IMG/VR virus record: IMGVR_UViG_3300027741_000088
Location: 1-53,939 of that record
DNA length: 53,939 nt
Reading direction: 5' to 3' (one strand)
Source: a virus
Shown here one piece after another: positions 20,058-31,201 of the stretch. Every line of letters starts with the position of its first letter. Positions within the stretch are counted from its first letter, which is position 1. The translations under genes were made by a program, and so were the position numbers. The notes beneath the pieces were generated by a model. It did no database searches and was not told the DNA's origin. It saw only the letters and a program-made list of their open reading frames with translations.

Positions 20058-23000
20058 ATGGCATTTGTAACACTAGCAACCACCACAACCACAGGCTTAA
20101 CAGCTCTGACATCATACTTCATACCTTTAGATAATACACAATACTCATCTCAGCCTTATAGTATTGTTAATTTTATTTCTGGTTCTGAGTATTATGTTGA
20201 AGGCAATCAATACACAGCCAATAACGAATTAAAAATAAACAATGCTTCATCAAAATTAAACAATGTTAGATGGATATTGGGTGGCAATATGGGCAGTTAT
20301 TTTTTACCTTGGGTTACAACGGATGCTAAAGCCACTACCATAAATTTTGCACTTTTTCCCAACTTATCAGCTTTAAATTTAGAAGCTAACAATTATTTAA
20401 ACACCATGGATCTGCGTGACTTGCCCATGAAAAGCATTGCCATGTGGGGAGCAGGGCCATTAAGCGCACTCTATATTACCAATATTGAATTCTGGAATGG
20501 GTCTTCAAACAACTGGGGATTTGTAGATATGAGACAATCTGCCTTGAGCACTGTTAGTATATCTGGTTGCAGAATCAACAGCTTGAATCTTTCTGATAAT
20601 AAACTTTCTGCTTTTGATTTTAAATTAGGTGATGATAATAAAGCTGCCCGTGTTACTACTCTTTCTGTAGGTCGTAACCCTTTTAAAAACCTTGCAATTG
20701 ATTTTAAAAATTGTGATACAAGGCTTTTATCTGGTCTTGAAACACTTAAATTTAGCAGATGGAATAATTATTCTCAAGGAATTTTTGATCCACCAAATGC
20801 TGAAGATTTATTCAAACTAAAAAGCATTACTATTGCTGGGCCTCTGAGTTCACTTACTACCTTGGACGTTTCACAAAACAATCTTTCTTCTTTGAATGTG
20901 CCGTTCATACCTAATTTAAGAAATCTTTACATTGGTGAGCATGCTCTGCAATTTGAAACTTCTGCAGATACCCCACAAAGAACACTTTCAGCAAATCAAA
21001 TAGTATTCAATTCTTTAACTGCATTGCAGTACCTCAACATGGCAGGCATTGGACCCATAAGCAAATTGAGTGATATCACTGGCATGGATCAACTTTCCAG
21101 TTTGAATTATCTGGATGCACATAATAACTCATCACTAAACGGTGTATCGTTCACAGATTTAGATCTGAATGTAATACCTGGCCGTCAATTACAGTGGGTT
21201 GGTTTAGCAAATTGTACTGCTTTGACTGGTGTTACGTTTGGCAACCAACCATTTGATCAAAGACCTATATCAAATCCAGGATTTCCAACTTTTCTAAGCC
21301 CAACTTTTGCTCTTTACAACTGTCCGGCTATTTCTTCTGTAGATGCATCATCCTTGAGTGGCATTTTTGATCTTTATTTTGATATTGTCCCTGAATTAAG
21401 AACATTAATCACACCTGTAACGTCTAAAGTAATGGGTGCTATTACTGTTACACAAGCACGTTATTTAAAAGATTTACTGGTACCACAAGTGCTTAGTTAT
21501 TCTTTAAGAATAGAAACTTGCCCTGCATTAACAGGCCTAGTATTAGATAACAACTACAACATGTTAGTTTTAAGAGTAATTGATGTGCCTTCAAATTTAC
21601 AATTTGCTGGATGTTCAGCTTTACGGGACATTTATTTGTATAATACAGATACAAGAGATATTAATTTTTCTAAACTGAGTGCCTGTCAAACATTTACATG
21701 CTATTACAATGCAAATTTAAGCAGCATAAATTTCTCTCCTGGTTTCAATGCATTATACACCATTAATTTTGCAAACAATTCAAAATTACAGTCCATTGAC
21801 TTTCAAGATTACTCTAATTTGAGGAATGTAACGATTTCTGGCAATAAAACATCAACCACCACCATAAAAAATAATATTGCACTATCTGCTGTTACTATTT
21901 ACGATGCACCTGATTCTCCTCTGCCATTGATAACTTGTAACAACAATTTCAATTTGAAGCAATTTTCTTATACTTTTGATGGCATAAACACCAATGTAGT
22001 ATCAAATGTTTCCAGTTTTAATTTCTCCAATTGTTATGCACTCACAGGCATATACCTCAAAGGTGCAAATATAAGACATCTAGATTCAGTAAAACCTCTC
22101 AACTCTTTAACCAATTTAGTTATTGACTCTCTGCCCTTGAGCTCTCTGGATGCATTAAATTACATGCCAAGCTTAACAACATTGAATCTTGCAAACACTT
22201 TGAATATTTCAGGCAATTCTCCTCTTGTAAATCTTGATTCTTATTACAATCCAGGCATTACCTATGCTAGCTTCTCCAACATACCTACATTAACTTCTGC
22301 AGATACATTCATAAGAAACTTGCCACAAGTATGCCAGTATCTTTTATTACAAAATAATCGATTAAAAACACTTGATACTGCTCCTTTTAGCGCTCTCAAT
22401 TTAAAAGTTATTAGTGTAGGATCTAATCAGCTTTCTTCTACACATATTGACTCATTACTCATTGCACTAGCCAACAATCCCAACACACCAAGTGGAACCA
22501 AAAATGTATCATATACAGGCAATATAACTAGTAGGTCTCGTGTTTCCAATGATGCAAGAACTAAACTTCTTGCAAGAGGTTGGGGTGGTACTAGCAGTGC
22601 CGCTATCAGAGCAACACCTGATTTCTATATTACTTCTGTTCCAGAAACAATACAATTTACTCAGACTGCCGATATTTTATCAACAGCAAGCTACTTGGGA
22701 TCTGCAGTACCCACATATGTTACAGTATTAAGTGGCCCGGGAGTAATAATAGGCAATGGCAACACACTTTCTGCCACAGATAGTACCGGTGTAATTACTG
22801 TGGTCATAAGTTCTGCAGATACATTCTATTATCAGCCTGTATCTGCTGTGCGCCACATACCAGCAGTTAGATATGATGTATCACCATTCATTGAATTTAC
22901 TGGGTTAAATAAAGTATATACAAATATTGTTATTGCAGCTTCTGCTTCTGTGCCAAGCTATTCACTATCAGCGCAGTTGTATTATTACCAAAATGGTATT

Positions 23001-23825
23001 TCTGCAATACCTTTGGCAGCAGGGTATTATACTGTAAGTGCAGTAGTTTCTGAGCAAAAATATTATGGCACTGCTACTAATGTGCTCAGTGTTATTAATG
23101 CAGGGGATTTTTATTCCATACCCATTTCTGCCACAAGTTCCATAATTTATTTTCCTAAAACTGTGGATACAGAAAAAGATGTTGTTGTTACATTTGATTA
23201 TGCTTTTTATGGCAGCTATTTATCTGGATCTGAAGGATTTTGCGTTTCATTTACAGATGCAACAACATACGATACTCCAATCAGTGGAGGCGGTCCAGGC
23301 AAAGCATTAAATTATGCAAACTTAACTCTTGTTTCTGAAGATGATGGTTCATTTAGTTATATCAGCTATCCAGGCAAATACAAAGGCAGTTTAGGTATTG
23401 GATTTGATGCAACAGGTAATTTTGCTCTTTCCAGCTTGAATGTCAATGGTTTGCAAGATGCAGTACCAAACACCATTAGCATTCGTGATAGCATGGATAA
23501 TAATTACAATGTTCTGTATCGCAGTGAAACTCTTACTGCATCTTCATTTAAAACTCCTTTTAATCTATATGAGTCAACAGCTGGCATACCAACCTTTAAA
23601 ACTGTGAGAGTGCGTTTAACAAATTTAGGCAAGAAAATACTGGTAGACATGAAACCACTTTCTGCATATGAATTTGTAAATTACCTCACTTATGATTTAC
23701 CTGTCCGTTTGCCAAGTGTAGCAAGTATTGGTTTGAGCTACAGTACCGGTAAGAACAACCCAACATTTAAAATAAAAAACTTTAATTTAAATTGTTTTTT
23801 TAAAACCATAACAGCAAATAGTTAA
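20058..23825 (+). CDS. Leucine-rich-repeat adhesin with Ig-like and lectin-like C-terminal domains (1255 aa)
   Basis: From about residue 90 to 810 the protein repeats units of the form L-x-x-L-x-L-x-x-N or L-x-x-I-x-I-x-x-C/N, for example LNLSDNKLSAF and LDVSQNNLSSLNV, the signature of leucine-rich repeats. Residues about 850-1010 look like bacterial Ig-like or MBG domains. The last 235 residues (FDYAFYGS, GSEGFCVSF, LGIGFDATGNF) resemble an L-type lectin fold. Such modules bind protein or sugar, so this is a good receptor-recognition candidate. A weak ribosome site (GGAG) lies before the ATG. It is coupled to the 1052-residue protein upstream. Domain calls are by eye. Confidence 0.7.
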   Translation: MAFVTLATTTTTGLTALTSYFIPLDNTQYSSQPYSIVNFISGSEYYVEGNQYTANNELKINNASSKLNNVRWILGGNMGSYFLPWVTTDAKATTINFALFPNLSALNLEANNYLNTMDLRDLPMKSIAMWGAGPLSALYITNIEFWNGSSNNWGFVDMRQSALSTVSISGCRINSLNLSDNKLSAFDFKLGDDNKAARVTTLSVGRNPFKNLAIDFKNCDTRLLSGLETLKFSRWNNYSQGIFDPPNAEDLFKLKSITIAGPLSSLTTLDVSQNNLSSLNVPFIPNLRNLYIGEHALQFETSADTPQRTLSANQIVFNSLTALQYLNMAGIGPISKLSDITGMDQLSSLNYLDAHNNSSLNGVSFTDLDLNVIPGRQLQWVGLANCTALTGVTFGNQPFDQRPISNPGFPTFLSPTFALYNCPAISSVDASSLSGIFDLYFDIVPELRTLITPVTSKVMGAITVTQARYLKDLLVPQVLSYSLRIETCPALTGLVLDNNYNMLVLRVIDVPSNLQFAGCSALRDIYLYNTDTRDINFSKLSACQTFTCYYNANLSSINFSPGFNALYTINFANNSKLQSIDFQDYSNLRNVTISGNKTSTTTIKNNIALSAVTIYDAPDSPLPLITCNNNFNLKQFSYTFDGINTNVVSNVSSFNFSNCYALTGIYLKGANIRHLDSVKPLNSLTNLVIDSLPLSSLDALNYMPSLTTLNLANTLNISGNSPLVNLDSYYNPGITYASFSNIPTLTSADTFIRNLPQVCQYLLLQNNRLKTLDTAPFSALNLKVISVGSNQLSSTHIDSLLIALANNPNTPSGTKNVSYTGNITSRSRVSNDARTKLLARGWGGTSSAAIRATPDFYITSVPETIQFTQTADILSTASYLGSAVPTYVTVLSGPGVIIGNGNTLSATDSTGVITVVISSADTFYYQPVSAVRHIPAVRYDVSPFIEFTGLNKVYTNIVIAASASVPSYSLSAQLYYYQNGISAIPLAAGYYTVSAVVSEQKYYGTATNVLSVINAGDFYSIPISATSSIIYFPKTVDTEKDVVVTFDYAFYGSYLSGSEGFCVSFTDATTYDTPISGGGPGKALNYANLTLVSEDDGSFSYISYPGKYKGSLGIGFDATGNFALSSLNVNGLQDAVPNTISIRDSMDNNYNVLYRSETLTASSFKTPFNLYESTAGIPTFKTVRVRLTNLGKKILVDMKPLSAYEFVNYLTYDLPVRLPSVASIGLSYSTGKNNPTFKIKNFNLNCFFKTITANS

Positions 23826-23878
23826 ATTAATAATGCGTGCTTCTTAAACAAAGTAGTATTTAAAATGACTTTCTTCTG

Positions 23879-23884
23879 TAAATA
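23879..23884 (+). promoter_or_regulatory. Late-type promoter motif
   Basis: TAAATA, preceded by G, ends 6 bases before the ATG at 23891. The 65-base gap upstream has no gene. Confidence 0.5.
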
Positions 23885-23890
23885 CTTATA

Positions 23891-26536
23891 ATGCAAATTT
23901 ATAGTCTAGATTCATACAATTTAGTACCTTTATCTAGCAACTATTCTAGTGATAGTAATGTACAATTTCTTAAGAATACTCTGTATACAGAAAATAATAT
24001 ATTTGTAAATTTAGAAAAAATTTCACAAAATATTAACGATTTTAATATTAACAATTATTCTTCATTATCTCTAACTGACAGAAAAACGCTAAATAATGTA
24101 TTAGAATTAACACCATTAGCACCTCTGCAAGATGAAGGATTTTCATCTTATCTTGCAGCTAATGCTTTGTATAGCATAACAGACAGAACAAGATTTTGGG
24201 TTGTTGAAGAACCAGACATCTCTTTTAATACAGCTTCAGTTAAAGTATCCGGTACATCAACTAAAATGAATAATACGTATTATTTTGAAATTATTTTTCT
24301 AGATAGCAATACTTGTAAGATAGCTCATGAAAACGATGGTATCAAAAGATATTTAACTACAGACATAACCAACTCACTTGTTTTTTCCAAAGATGCTTCA
24401 CTGGACAATTTAGGAGAGTACAGCCCACAAATCTTTTTGTATACGTATGACAGGCCAAATGATTTAATTGTATTCTATAAAAATTTATCTGATATTATTT
24501 ACTACGTAGGGTATGATAGCGCCATGCAGGAGCTTACTCTCATTTCTACTATAACTGGAACTAATTTAAATTTTACCAATCAAACTGTTTTTCGCTGTCA
24601 AAAAAGAACAGATGATTCAAATATCACACCGTTAGTAGATCCATGGGTTTCATATGAAAAAAATTCTAACAATACAATTCCCATATACAAAAATCTTAGC
24701 TATAAAAATGTTGAGTCTAATATGCTTCTTAACTCTCAATATTATACAATCTCTGGAGACACATTAGATACAAACATACTTTCATTAAAAAATACTAATA
24801 CCCCTGAAAATTATCAATCTAGAGCAAATCCATTCTTTCAAGAACCTGAAGTGCTCATGAGAGATTACAAAAAATTATTTACTGGATCCAATCAAGAATT
24901 AGGCAATGATAATATAACTTTAGGCTATGAAGCATACACAGTAAACGTGCTACTCAAAAAAGATAAAGTTACATATTTTCATGTGCCGCAAAATTTCTTT
25001 CCTCTTAAAACACTCAATTTAAATGATTCTGCTTTAGCAGAAGCAGGTGCCATAGCTGGTGACCATCCAATTAAAAGCGATAAGATATTTAAAAAGAAAG
25101 CCAATTATAAATTCACCAGCCCTTTCGGCAATACAAAAATTGAAAATACAGGTAGTTTTTTGTGCTCTTGGTTATCAGGAAACTCTAATGCATACTCACG
25201 ACCTGTTTGGATGGATAGATATTATTTTCCTTCTAAAATTTCTTTTCTTGGTGCATTAACTGCAACAGATTTTAATGCAATAGAATACAAATCAAATTAT
25301 GAATGTTTGCAAAGTATATTTCCTTCACAAATACAAGTAGTTGATATTATCTCAAATTCTATATTTGAACCTGGCACATATTATGCCTATCAACATTTAG
25401 GTCCAAATTTTAGTAAAAAATATATAGAATCTAAACAAGACAGATTAATTCAGTTTGGCATAAAAACCAATAACATCTTACAAAAAGAACCACTCACTGC
25501 AGGTAATTTTACTAACAGTAGATTCATTAGTGGTGATGTATTTATACAGCCAGCTACACCCACACCCACTCCCACACCTACTGTAACAGTCACACCCACA
25601 CCTACCATTACACCCACACCTCCTGCACCAACTGTTACACCAACTAGAACACCCACACCCACACCTACTCCAACTGGAGCACCTACCTTTACGCCCACAC
25701 CTACACCTACTATTACACGAACACCCACACCTACACCTACCATTACACGAACACCCACACCTACACCAACACCTACTCAAGTGCCTGAATTTGTGTATGC
25801 AGGGTTACCAGCTACATTAAGTTATAATCTCAATCTGGCTGTGGAGTACAAGAATTTTACAGGCAATGTTATAGGATCTGCACCTAGAAATGTTACATTT
25901 ACACTACTAGGTAGTGCAGGCAGTTTGATTACTACAACAGCAGCTATTGACACAGGCAATGCTTGGCCAGCTGGCTCTACAATTACATTAACTGTGCCAT
26001 CCAATAGTGTTGTGCATGGTGCTGGTGGAAGAGGGGCTTATGCCACATCACCTACAAATATAATCATTGAAACCGGTGGTGATGCTATTACTATAACCAA
26101 CACTGCCAATATAACTTTTAATATCATTAATAATGGCATCATAGGTGGTGGAGGCGGAGGAGGTGGTATAGGCAGATATGATAGCAGCGACAGTGTAAGT
26201 TCACAAGCTTGGATGGGCGGCGGTGGTGGTGCAGGAGATGGCCCAGGAGCTGGTGGTACAGGATATGCAACAGGTTATGCTGGTAGTCTTGCACGTTCTG
26301 GTAATCCAGGAAGCAGTACAGCAGGTGGAGCAGGTGGTTCTTGGTATAATATATATGGTGCTGGTGCAAATGGAGGTGCTGGAGGCGGATTGGGTCAAAA
26401 TGGCTTAACTGGCAGAGGTAATAATTCCTCTGGAACAGGAGATGGCGTTGGCGGTGCTGCTGGTAAAGCAGTTAATAAGAATGGCAAAACAGTCACAGTT
26501 ACTGGTACTGGTACAGTGTTAGGAGCTGTATCATAA
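23891..26536 (+). CDS. Tail fibre with Thr-Pro linker and polyglycine-rich tip (881 aa)
   Basis: Three parts can be seen. Residues 1-550 form an Asn/Tyr/Ser-rich body likely to attach to the baseplate. Residues about 554-631 are a Thr-Pro repeat linker with interspersed Val, Ile and Arg. The C-terminal 250 residues have the arrangement of a phage glycine-rich tip: WPAGSTITL (about 697-705), then HGAGGRG, an [15 protein letters not shown] stretch and several Gly-rich blocks that could form polyglycine II helices, as in the gp38 adhesin of Salmonella phage S16. That design places variable receptor loops between polyglycine strands. It is likely a receptor-binding fibre. The linker may be glycosylated. 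Confidence 0.75.
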   Translation: MQIYSLDSYNLVPLSSNYSSDSNVQFLKNTLYTENNIFVNLEKISQNINDFNINNYSSLSLTDRKTLNNVLELTPLAPLQDEGFSSYLAANALYSITDRTRFWVVEEPDISFNTASVKVSGTSTKMNNTYYFEIIFLDSNTCKIAHENDGIKRYLTTDITNSLVFSKDASLDNLGEYSPQIFLYTYDRPNDLIVFYKNLSDIIYYVGYDSAMQELTLISTITGTNLNFTNQTVFRCQKRTDDSNITPLVDPWVSYEKNSNNTIPIYKNLSYKNVESNMLLNSQYYTISGDTLDTNILSLKNTNTPENYQSRANPFFQEPEVLMRDYKKLFTGSNQELGNDNITLGYEAYTVNVLLKKDKVTYFHVPQNFFPLKTLNLNDSALAEAGAIAGDHPIKSDKIFKKKANYKFTSPFGNTKIENTGSFLCSWLSGNSNAYSRPVWMDRYYFPSKISFLGALTATDFNAIEYKSNYECLQSIFPSQIQVVDIISNSIFEPGTYYAYQHLGPNFSKKYIESKQDRLIQFGIKTNNILQKEPLTAGNFTNSRFISGDVFIQPATPTPTPTPTVTVTPTPTITPTPPAPTVTPTRTPTPTPTPTGAPTFTPTPTPTITRTPTPTPTITRTPTPTPTPTQVPEFVYAGLPATLSYNLNLAVEYKNFTGNVIGSAPRNVTFTLLGSAGSLITTTAAIDTGNAWPAGSTITLTVPSNSVVHGAGGRGAYATSPTNIIIETGGDAITITNTANITFNIINNGIIGGGGGGGGIGRYDSSDSVSSQAWMGGGGGAGDGPGAGGTGYATGYAGSLARSGNPGSSTAGGAGGSWYNIYGAGANGGAGGGLGQNGLTGRGNNSSGTGDGVGGAAGKAVNKNGKTVTVTGTGTVLGAVS

Positions 26537-26549
26537 CAAAATCTTACAG

Positions 26550-26555
26550 TAAATA
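26550..26555 (+). promoter_or_regulatory. Late-type promoter motif
   Basis: TAAATA, preceded by G, ends 5 bases before the ATG at 26561. Confidence 0.5.
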
Positions 26556-26560
26556 ATATT

Positions 26561-28315
26561 ATGGCAAAGTTTTTTGTAAATGAAGAGATTGCATTTGATA
26601 GTTATACATACTGTGTAACTGAAAATCTTTCTTCTATTAATAGCAGCAATCAATTTACCATTATTTTCGATTTGCATAGCGCTGATTGGACCAAACCATT
26701 TGGATATCAATTATTAGGCAACTACACCACAGATGGTTTTGGCATTTTCAATACAAATAAAGTAACACCTACACTTTTTATTAACAGCAACAGTGCAATT
26801 GAAATAACAAATCTCAATTTTGAACATTTGGATACACTGGAGATATCTTCATCTGCAAATGCTATTATAAGAATAGATGACCTTAGTTATTTTTATATCA
26901 TAAATTCATCTGGATATTTTGAAAAATATAACAACAATAATGCTCTTTTATTTAAAATTTATAATGTTGGTTTATCTTTAATATATGATTATGATTATGA
27001 TGATGCGTTTTGCTATGTGTTGTGCTATAATCCCATCTTAGCACAAACACAACTGTTGAAAATATCTCTTGATACGGGTAATATACAAGAAATTCAACCT
27101 GATTTCCCAGGATATAAATTCTATTATTATAATGTACCGTTAAATTCTTTTTATCAAGCAAAAACAGTTAATTACAAAAATAATAATTTTTATTTTACTG
27201 CAGGCGATAAAGCAGAAAGATACAGAGACACTATTTATTTCAGAACTGTGAGTGGCACAGGATATGGCATATACAGTTGGTATATTGCAAATGATCCTAA
27301 CAGCAGTGATGCTATATCTCTTGTGTTATCAGCTTATAATTCTTTAGAAGACTATGATATTGATATTGATGGCAATCTCTGGGCATTGTATGATTACAAT
27401 AAATACGCAAGAATTGATAGCAATCGATTAGTTACTCTATCAGGCACATTACCACTGTCTTCATGCAAATCAACAAACATTGACTTTGGAATTAACTTAA
27501 ATGGCAATGAATTGCAACAGTTTGCCCTCATCTCAACTGTATCACAAGCAAATAAAAATATTACCTACAAGCTTGATAATGCTGGTAATATTATTTCTAC
27601 ATATTATGCAAAATTAAACGGTGCAAACAATACAAGCATTACTCAATCAAGTTTTTTAAGATATTATTATGATGATTTATTTTTAGGCAATAATTTAAAC
27701 TTAAGATTGAAATTAAAAAACTTCATTAATGAATATGATGCTGTAACATTGAATTTAAATTATTCACTATCTTCTTTAGCTCAAGGTTATCACAATTTTG
27801 CTATTCGATTTAATAGTGATGCTGGTACTTTTCATTTAATTGTTGATGGTAAAATAGCATTAGAAAAATATTTTACACCTAAAAAATACAAATTTTCAAA
27901 TTTATTTTATAGACCATTTCTCATAGGAACTGCAACACATACAAATAATATTCCATTATTTGCATATTTAAATGATGTTTCTTTTAATTGCAGGGGCATC
28001 AAATTAAAGAACTTCTATCTATATGATCAAGCATTAAATTATTTTGATATCTTATTTCATAACAAAATTTATCAAAAAGTTGAAGATATGGTTTTTGATT
28101 TGCCTTGTGGCAAGCGTAGTTATTTGGAAGAAATTGAAAGGTATTTTAAATTCAGAACACCAGGCAGCAAATCACCTGTAATAAATATTGTTTTAAAAAA
28201 TAGTGGTATAAATAATCAACAGTTAAAGAATGAAATTGAAAAGAGAATCTATACTTTGATAAAAAATTCAGCACCAGCTTATGTAAAAATTAACCAATTT
28301 AAGTGGAGCAATTAA
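26561..28315 (+). CDS. Tail appendage protein with propeller-like and LamG-like regions (584 aa)
   Basis: Residues about 90-340 contain repeated short strands with motifs such as YDIDIDGNLWALYDY that resemble propeller blades. Residues about 395-490 read like a laminin-G/concanavalin-type sandwich: a HNFAIRFNSDAGTFHLIVDG block and an IKLKNFYLYDQALNYFDILF block, the usual end of LamG domains. The C-terminal 90 residues are helical and basic. Such lectin-like sandwiches commonly bind carbohydrate. The stop codon overlaps the next start (TAATG), so it is translationally coupled with the following propeller protein. Confidence 0.6.
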   Translation: MAKFFVNEEIAFDSYTYCVTENLSSINSSNQFTIIFDLHSADWTKPFGYQLLGNYTTDGFGIFNTNKVTPTLFINSNSAIEITNLNFEHLDTLEISSSANAIIRIDDLSYFYIINSSGYFEKYNNNNALLFKIYNVGLSLIYDYDYDDAFCYVLCYNPILAQTQLLKISLDTGNIQEIQPDFPGYKFYYYNVPLNSFYQAKTVNYKNNNFYFTAGDKAERYRDTIYFRTVSGTGYGIYSWYIANDPNSSDAISLVLSAYNSLEDYDIDIDGNLWALYDYNKYARIDSNRLVTLSGTLPLSSCKSTNIDFGINLNGNELQQFALISTVSQANKNITYKLDNAGNIISTYYAKLNGANNTSITQSSFLRYYYDDLFLGNNLNLRLKLKNFINEYDAVTLNLNYSLSSLAQGYHNFAIRFNSDAGTFHLIVDGKIALEKYFTPKKYKFSNLFYRPFLIGTATHTNNIPLFAYLNDVSFNCRGIKLKNFYLYDQALNYFDILFHNKIYQKVEDMVFDLPCGKRSYLEEIERYFKFRTPGSKSPVINIVLKNSGINNQQLKNEIEKRIYTLIKNSAPAYVKINQFKWSN

Positions 28316-29784
28316 TGAATATCACGCAAGAAATTGATAATTATGGTCTTAACTATGATAGATACCCATCACAAATTTTATCTTTGCCCTATTCTTTAGA
28401 AGAAATAAAAATACAGCCAAACGATACAGTTAGTAATGATGTAATAAATCTTAAACTGCAGCATTTATATGAGAATTTTTTATATATTTATTCGAAAAGT
28501 AAAATTGCTTCAAATATAATACCTATTAGTTCAACTGCAACGCTAGGAATGAGTACTTATTTTACGTACTTGGCATGGAATTACAATCTATCCACTTCAG
28601 AATTTAAACCTGTTACTTGGAGCTTACCTGATAGCTTTAATAATTTAAAAACCATATATGCTCTTCGTTCACCTGATTTGTCTCAATATTCAATATTCGG
28701 TACTAATGGTGATACACTGTTTATTGTCAGGTCTACAGATACAGAAAGTGAAGTTCTTTCCACTTCTGTTATAACCCAGTTTAACACCCCTGCTTTAAAT
28801 AATGTTGCGTTTTCAAATATTGAAGCCATAACAGATGGTCCTGATCAGAGTATTTTAATCTTAGACAAAGGTAATAATGCACTCTATCAATATGAGGCAA
28901 GAGGGTTCACACAAAATAATAATGTATTTTTCAACAGGTTAATTTTTAGAAATTTACTTGGAGGGTATGGGTCAGCTGATGACAAGCTCTCTTTCAATGC
29001 ACCAACAGATGTAATCACTTACAATGAAGATATATTTGTTTTAGATACTGGTAATAGTTGCATTAAGAAGTATGATCAAAACTTAAACTGGATTAGTACA
29101 TTTAGATTGAACCTTGATTTTCTAAACAATTCACCAAAAAAGCTTAAAGTAGATTCTGCTGGTAATTTCTTTTGTTTACTTTCTGGTAATAGATTTAATA
29201 TTTATTCAAATAATTTTCAGCAAAAAACTGAAATTGTTGTAGATTATTTAAATAATACAGAATCCATAACAGATATTGTTTTTTCCAAAACAGATACAAA
29301 CATATATTACATAGTAACAGATCAAAACATATACAAAGGATTGGTAAATAACCCTGGTGATACTATTGGTAAGTATTTGTTCTATCTGTACAAATACAAT
29401 GATCAACAGAATATTAAAGCTTTTGCTTCCATAGGCATTGGCAGCAATGATAAAAACTTAATAGTTTCTAAAAACCCATCCACAAGTGCACAAATAATTG
29501 GTGCATTTTATGATAACATAAATCTGTATGATGTTTTAAGTATTCCAGATTTTGATATATACACAATGAATGAAATTTCTATAAAACTAGAGGAGTATGT
29601 GCAAAGCTGGGTAGTGAATAAATCACTAATTAAACTAATTACTAATCATCTTAGATTCATAGAACAAATTATAGGTAAGTTTCAATTTAAGTTTGATTCA
29701 AGAAGAAATTCTGTATTCCAGTTCACCCGCTATTTAACAGCTAAAGAACAACAGAAATTAACACAACAAGCGGAGATTTTATAA
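28315..29784 (+). CDS. Beta-propeller (NHL-like) tail protein (489 aa)
   Basis: An in-frame ATG lies 12 bases earlier, but the ATG at 28315 is chosen because it overlaps the preceding stop as TAATG. Residues about 120-400 repeat units such as [18 protein letters not shown] and [17 protein letters not shown], characteristic of NHL-type beta-propellers. The C-terminus is helical ([20 protein letters not shown]). The stop overlaps the ATG of the next fibre gene by one base. The protein probably serves as a structural or ligand-binding part of the same appendage as its neighbours. Confidence 0.65.
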   Translation: MNITQEIDNYGLNYDRYPSQILSLPYSLEEIKIQPNDTVSNDVINLKLQHLYENFLYIYSKSKIASNIIPISSTATLGMSTYFTYLAWNYNLSTSEFKPVTWSLPDSFNNLKTIYALRSPDLSQYSIFGTNGDTLFIVRSTDTESEVLSTSVITQFNTPALNNVAFSNIEAITDGPDQSILILDKGNNALYQYEARGFTQNNNVFFNRLIFRNLLGGYGSADDKLSFNAPTDVITYNEDIFVLDTGNSCIKKYDQNLNWISTFRLNLDFLNNSPKKLKVDSAGNFFCLLSGNRFNIYSNNFQQKTEIVVDYLNNTESITDIVFSKTDTNIYYIVTDQNIYKGLVNNPGDTIGKYLFYLYKYNDQQNIKAFASIGIGSNDKNLIVSKNPSTSAQIIGAFYDNINLYDVLSIPDFDIYTMNEISIKLEEYVQSWVVNKSLIKLITNHLRFIEQIIGKFQFKFDSRRNSVFQFTRYLTAKEQQKLTQQAEIL

Positions 29785-31160
29785 TGAATCAAGAATTTGA
29801 TAATTACATTGGTCAAAATGAAGTTGTTACTGATTCTTCTATTAACAGATGCTTAGTAAACATATTTAATTTGCAACAAAATCTTATCAGTGCTCTTCAA
29901 GATGAATTGTCACCAGAAGCCCTCAATACACCTATAATTTTGAATATTCCTTGGACCCCCACACCCACACCCACTCCCACACCTACTGTAACACCCACAC
30001 CTACCATCACACCAACTGCTACACCTACTCCAACAATGACTCCGACAAATGCACCTACTTTCACCCCCACACCCACACCTACAAGCACTAATATACCCAC
30101 GCCTACACCCACACCCACACCCACTATTACTCGTACACCCACGCCTACACCTACCATTACACCAACAATTAATCCATATGAGACACTGACTGTCAGAATT
30201 TTTAATTTTGATACAGTCATAGAGTCTTCTATTAATCTTTTTGATTACATGTGTCAAAAGCTTGGCCGTTTGCCTTCCAGCTTTATCAGGCCTCTAGACG
30301 TAACATTTTACAATGCTACTCTAATTGGTTGCAAGAAAGGATATTATTATGCTATACGCACAGGCACTGGGTGGCCTGCTGGCAGCAAAATAACAATATT
30401 CAATCCAAAAGTTACAACTTCAACCAACGCACTGTATGGTTATGATGGTACTTACCCAACAAGTGCAAGACCTAATGTGACAGGCCCTGCAGGTGGTGTT
30501 ATCATGGGCAGAGGTGCAGATGGCATGTGTGGTCCATTGCACACACGTAGTTGTGTTGGTTGGTATCTATGGGCACAAGAATTTAATTGCAATTCTGCAG
30601 AGAGCATATATGGATTGTGTGGAAATGGTTGCAACGGTTCGCCAGGTGATGCAATTTGGATTGATGCAGGTCTCACTATGGTGACCATACAAAATGAAGG
30701 GGTGATTGCAGGTGGTGGAGCAGCTGGCCCATATTTTAATGTTTATAGAGATGGTGGTTCAGGTGGTAGTGCTGATGGCAGAGCAGGTGGTGGTGGATTG
30801 CCAGGTGGCCGTGGAACGTTGCTGTCTTACCCATATAATCGTGTATGTCAAAATACACAGCCTACAGATTGGTATGGAAGTTGGGGTGGTGCTACTGGGT
30901 ATCAACCTGGTTATAATTCTCCTATTAACCCAGCTGGTGGTGCTGGAAATTCAAGTGCTGCTGCGACTTCTCCATGGTGGAGTGCAGGAAATGCAGGAAA
31001 TCCTGCAAGTTATGCCTTAAAAACATTTGGCCACCCTTATACTTGGGAAACTGGTAGCAGTCCATTAGGCAACCCTTATTATCCACCAGTGGGCGGTGGT
31101 GTTGGTCGAAATGATCCATTTAGCCCCAGTGTGCTTCGCAATGGTCTCATAGGACCTTAA
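29784..31160 (+). CDS. Second tail fibre with Thr-Pro linker and glycine-rich tip (458 aa)
   Basis: This is a shorter relative of the 881-residue fibre. Residues 1-55 form a helical attachment part, about 57-128 is a Thr-Pro repeat linker, and the rest is a Cys- and Gly-rich tip. The tip contains [10 protein letters not shown], then [11 protein letters not shown] and an [12 protein letters not shown] block, the same order as in the larger fibre, but with several Cys residues (for example NGCNGSPG and VCQNTQ). Both proteins end in glycine-rich receptor-binding-like domains, so they may offer alternative tips. It ends the operon that starts at the late motif near 26550. Confidence 0.72.
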   Translation: MNQEFDNYIGQNEVVTDSSINRCLVNIFNLQQNLISALQDELSPEALNTPIILNIPWTPTPTPTPTPTVTPTPTITPTATPTPTMTPTNAPTFTPTPTPTSTNIPTPTPTPTPTITRTPTPTPTITPTINPYETLTVRIFNFDTVIESSINLFDYMCQKLGRLPSSFIRPLDVTFYNATLIGCKKGYYYAIRTGTGWPAGSKITIFNPKVTTSTNALYGYDGTYPTSARPNVTGPAGGVIMGRGADGMCGPLHTRSCVGWYLWAQEFNCNSAESIYGLCGNGCNGSPGDAIWIDAGLTMVTIQNEGVIAGGGAAGPYFNVYRDGGSGGSADGRAGGGGLPGGRGTLLSYPYNRVCQNTQPTDWYGSWGGATGYQPGYNSPINPAGGAGNSSAAATSPWWSAGNAGNPASYALKTFGHPYTWETGSSPLGNPYYPPVGGGVGRNDPFSPSVLRNGLIGP

Positions 31161-31168
31161 TTTTTTTA
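31143..31168 (+). terminator. Weak candidate terminator after the fibre operon
   Basis: GGTC and GACC can pair around a six-base loop and are followed by TTAATTTTTTT. The stem is only four base pairs, so termination here is uncertain. Confidence 0.25.
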
Positions 31169-31187
31169 TTGTAAATCTATAAGATTA

Positions 31188-31195
31188 AATAAATA
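31188..31195 (+). promoter_or_regulatory. Late-type promoter motif
   Basis: AATAAATA ends 6 bases before the ATG at 31202. Confidence 0.55.
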
Positions 31196-31201
31196 ATTAC
31201 A

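Noticed and set aside
30493-31020. Overlapping plus-strand frames inside the second glycine-rich fibre
   Set aside because: They are out-of-frame readings of Gly-rich codons and carry no start signals.
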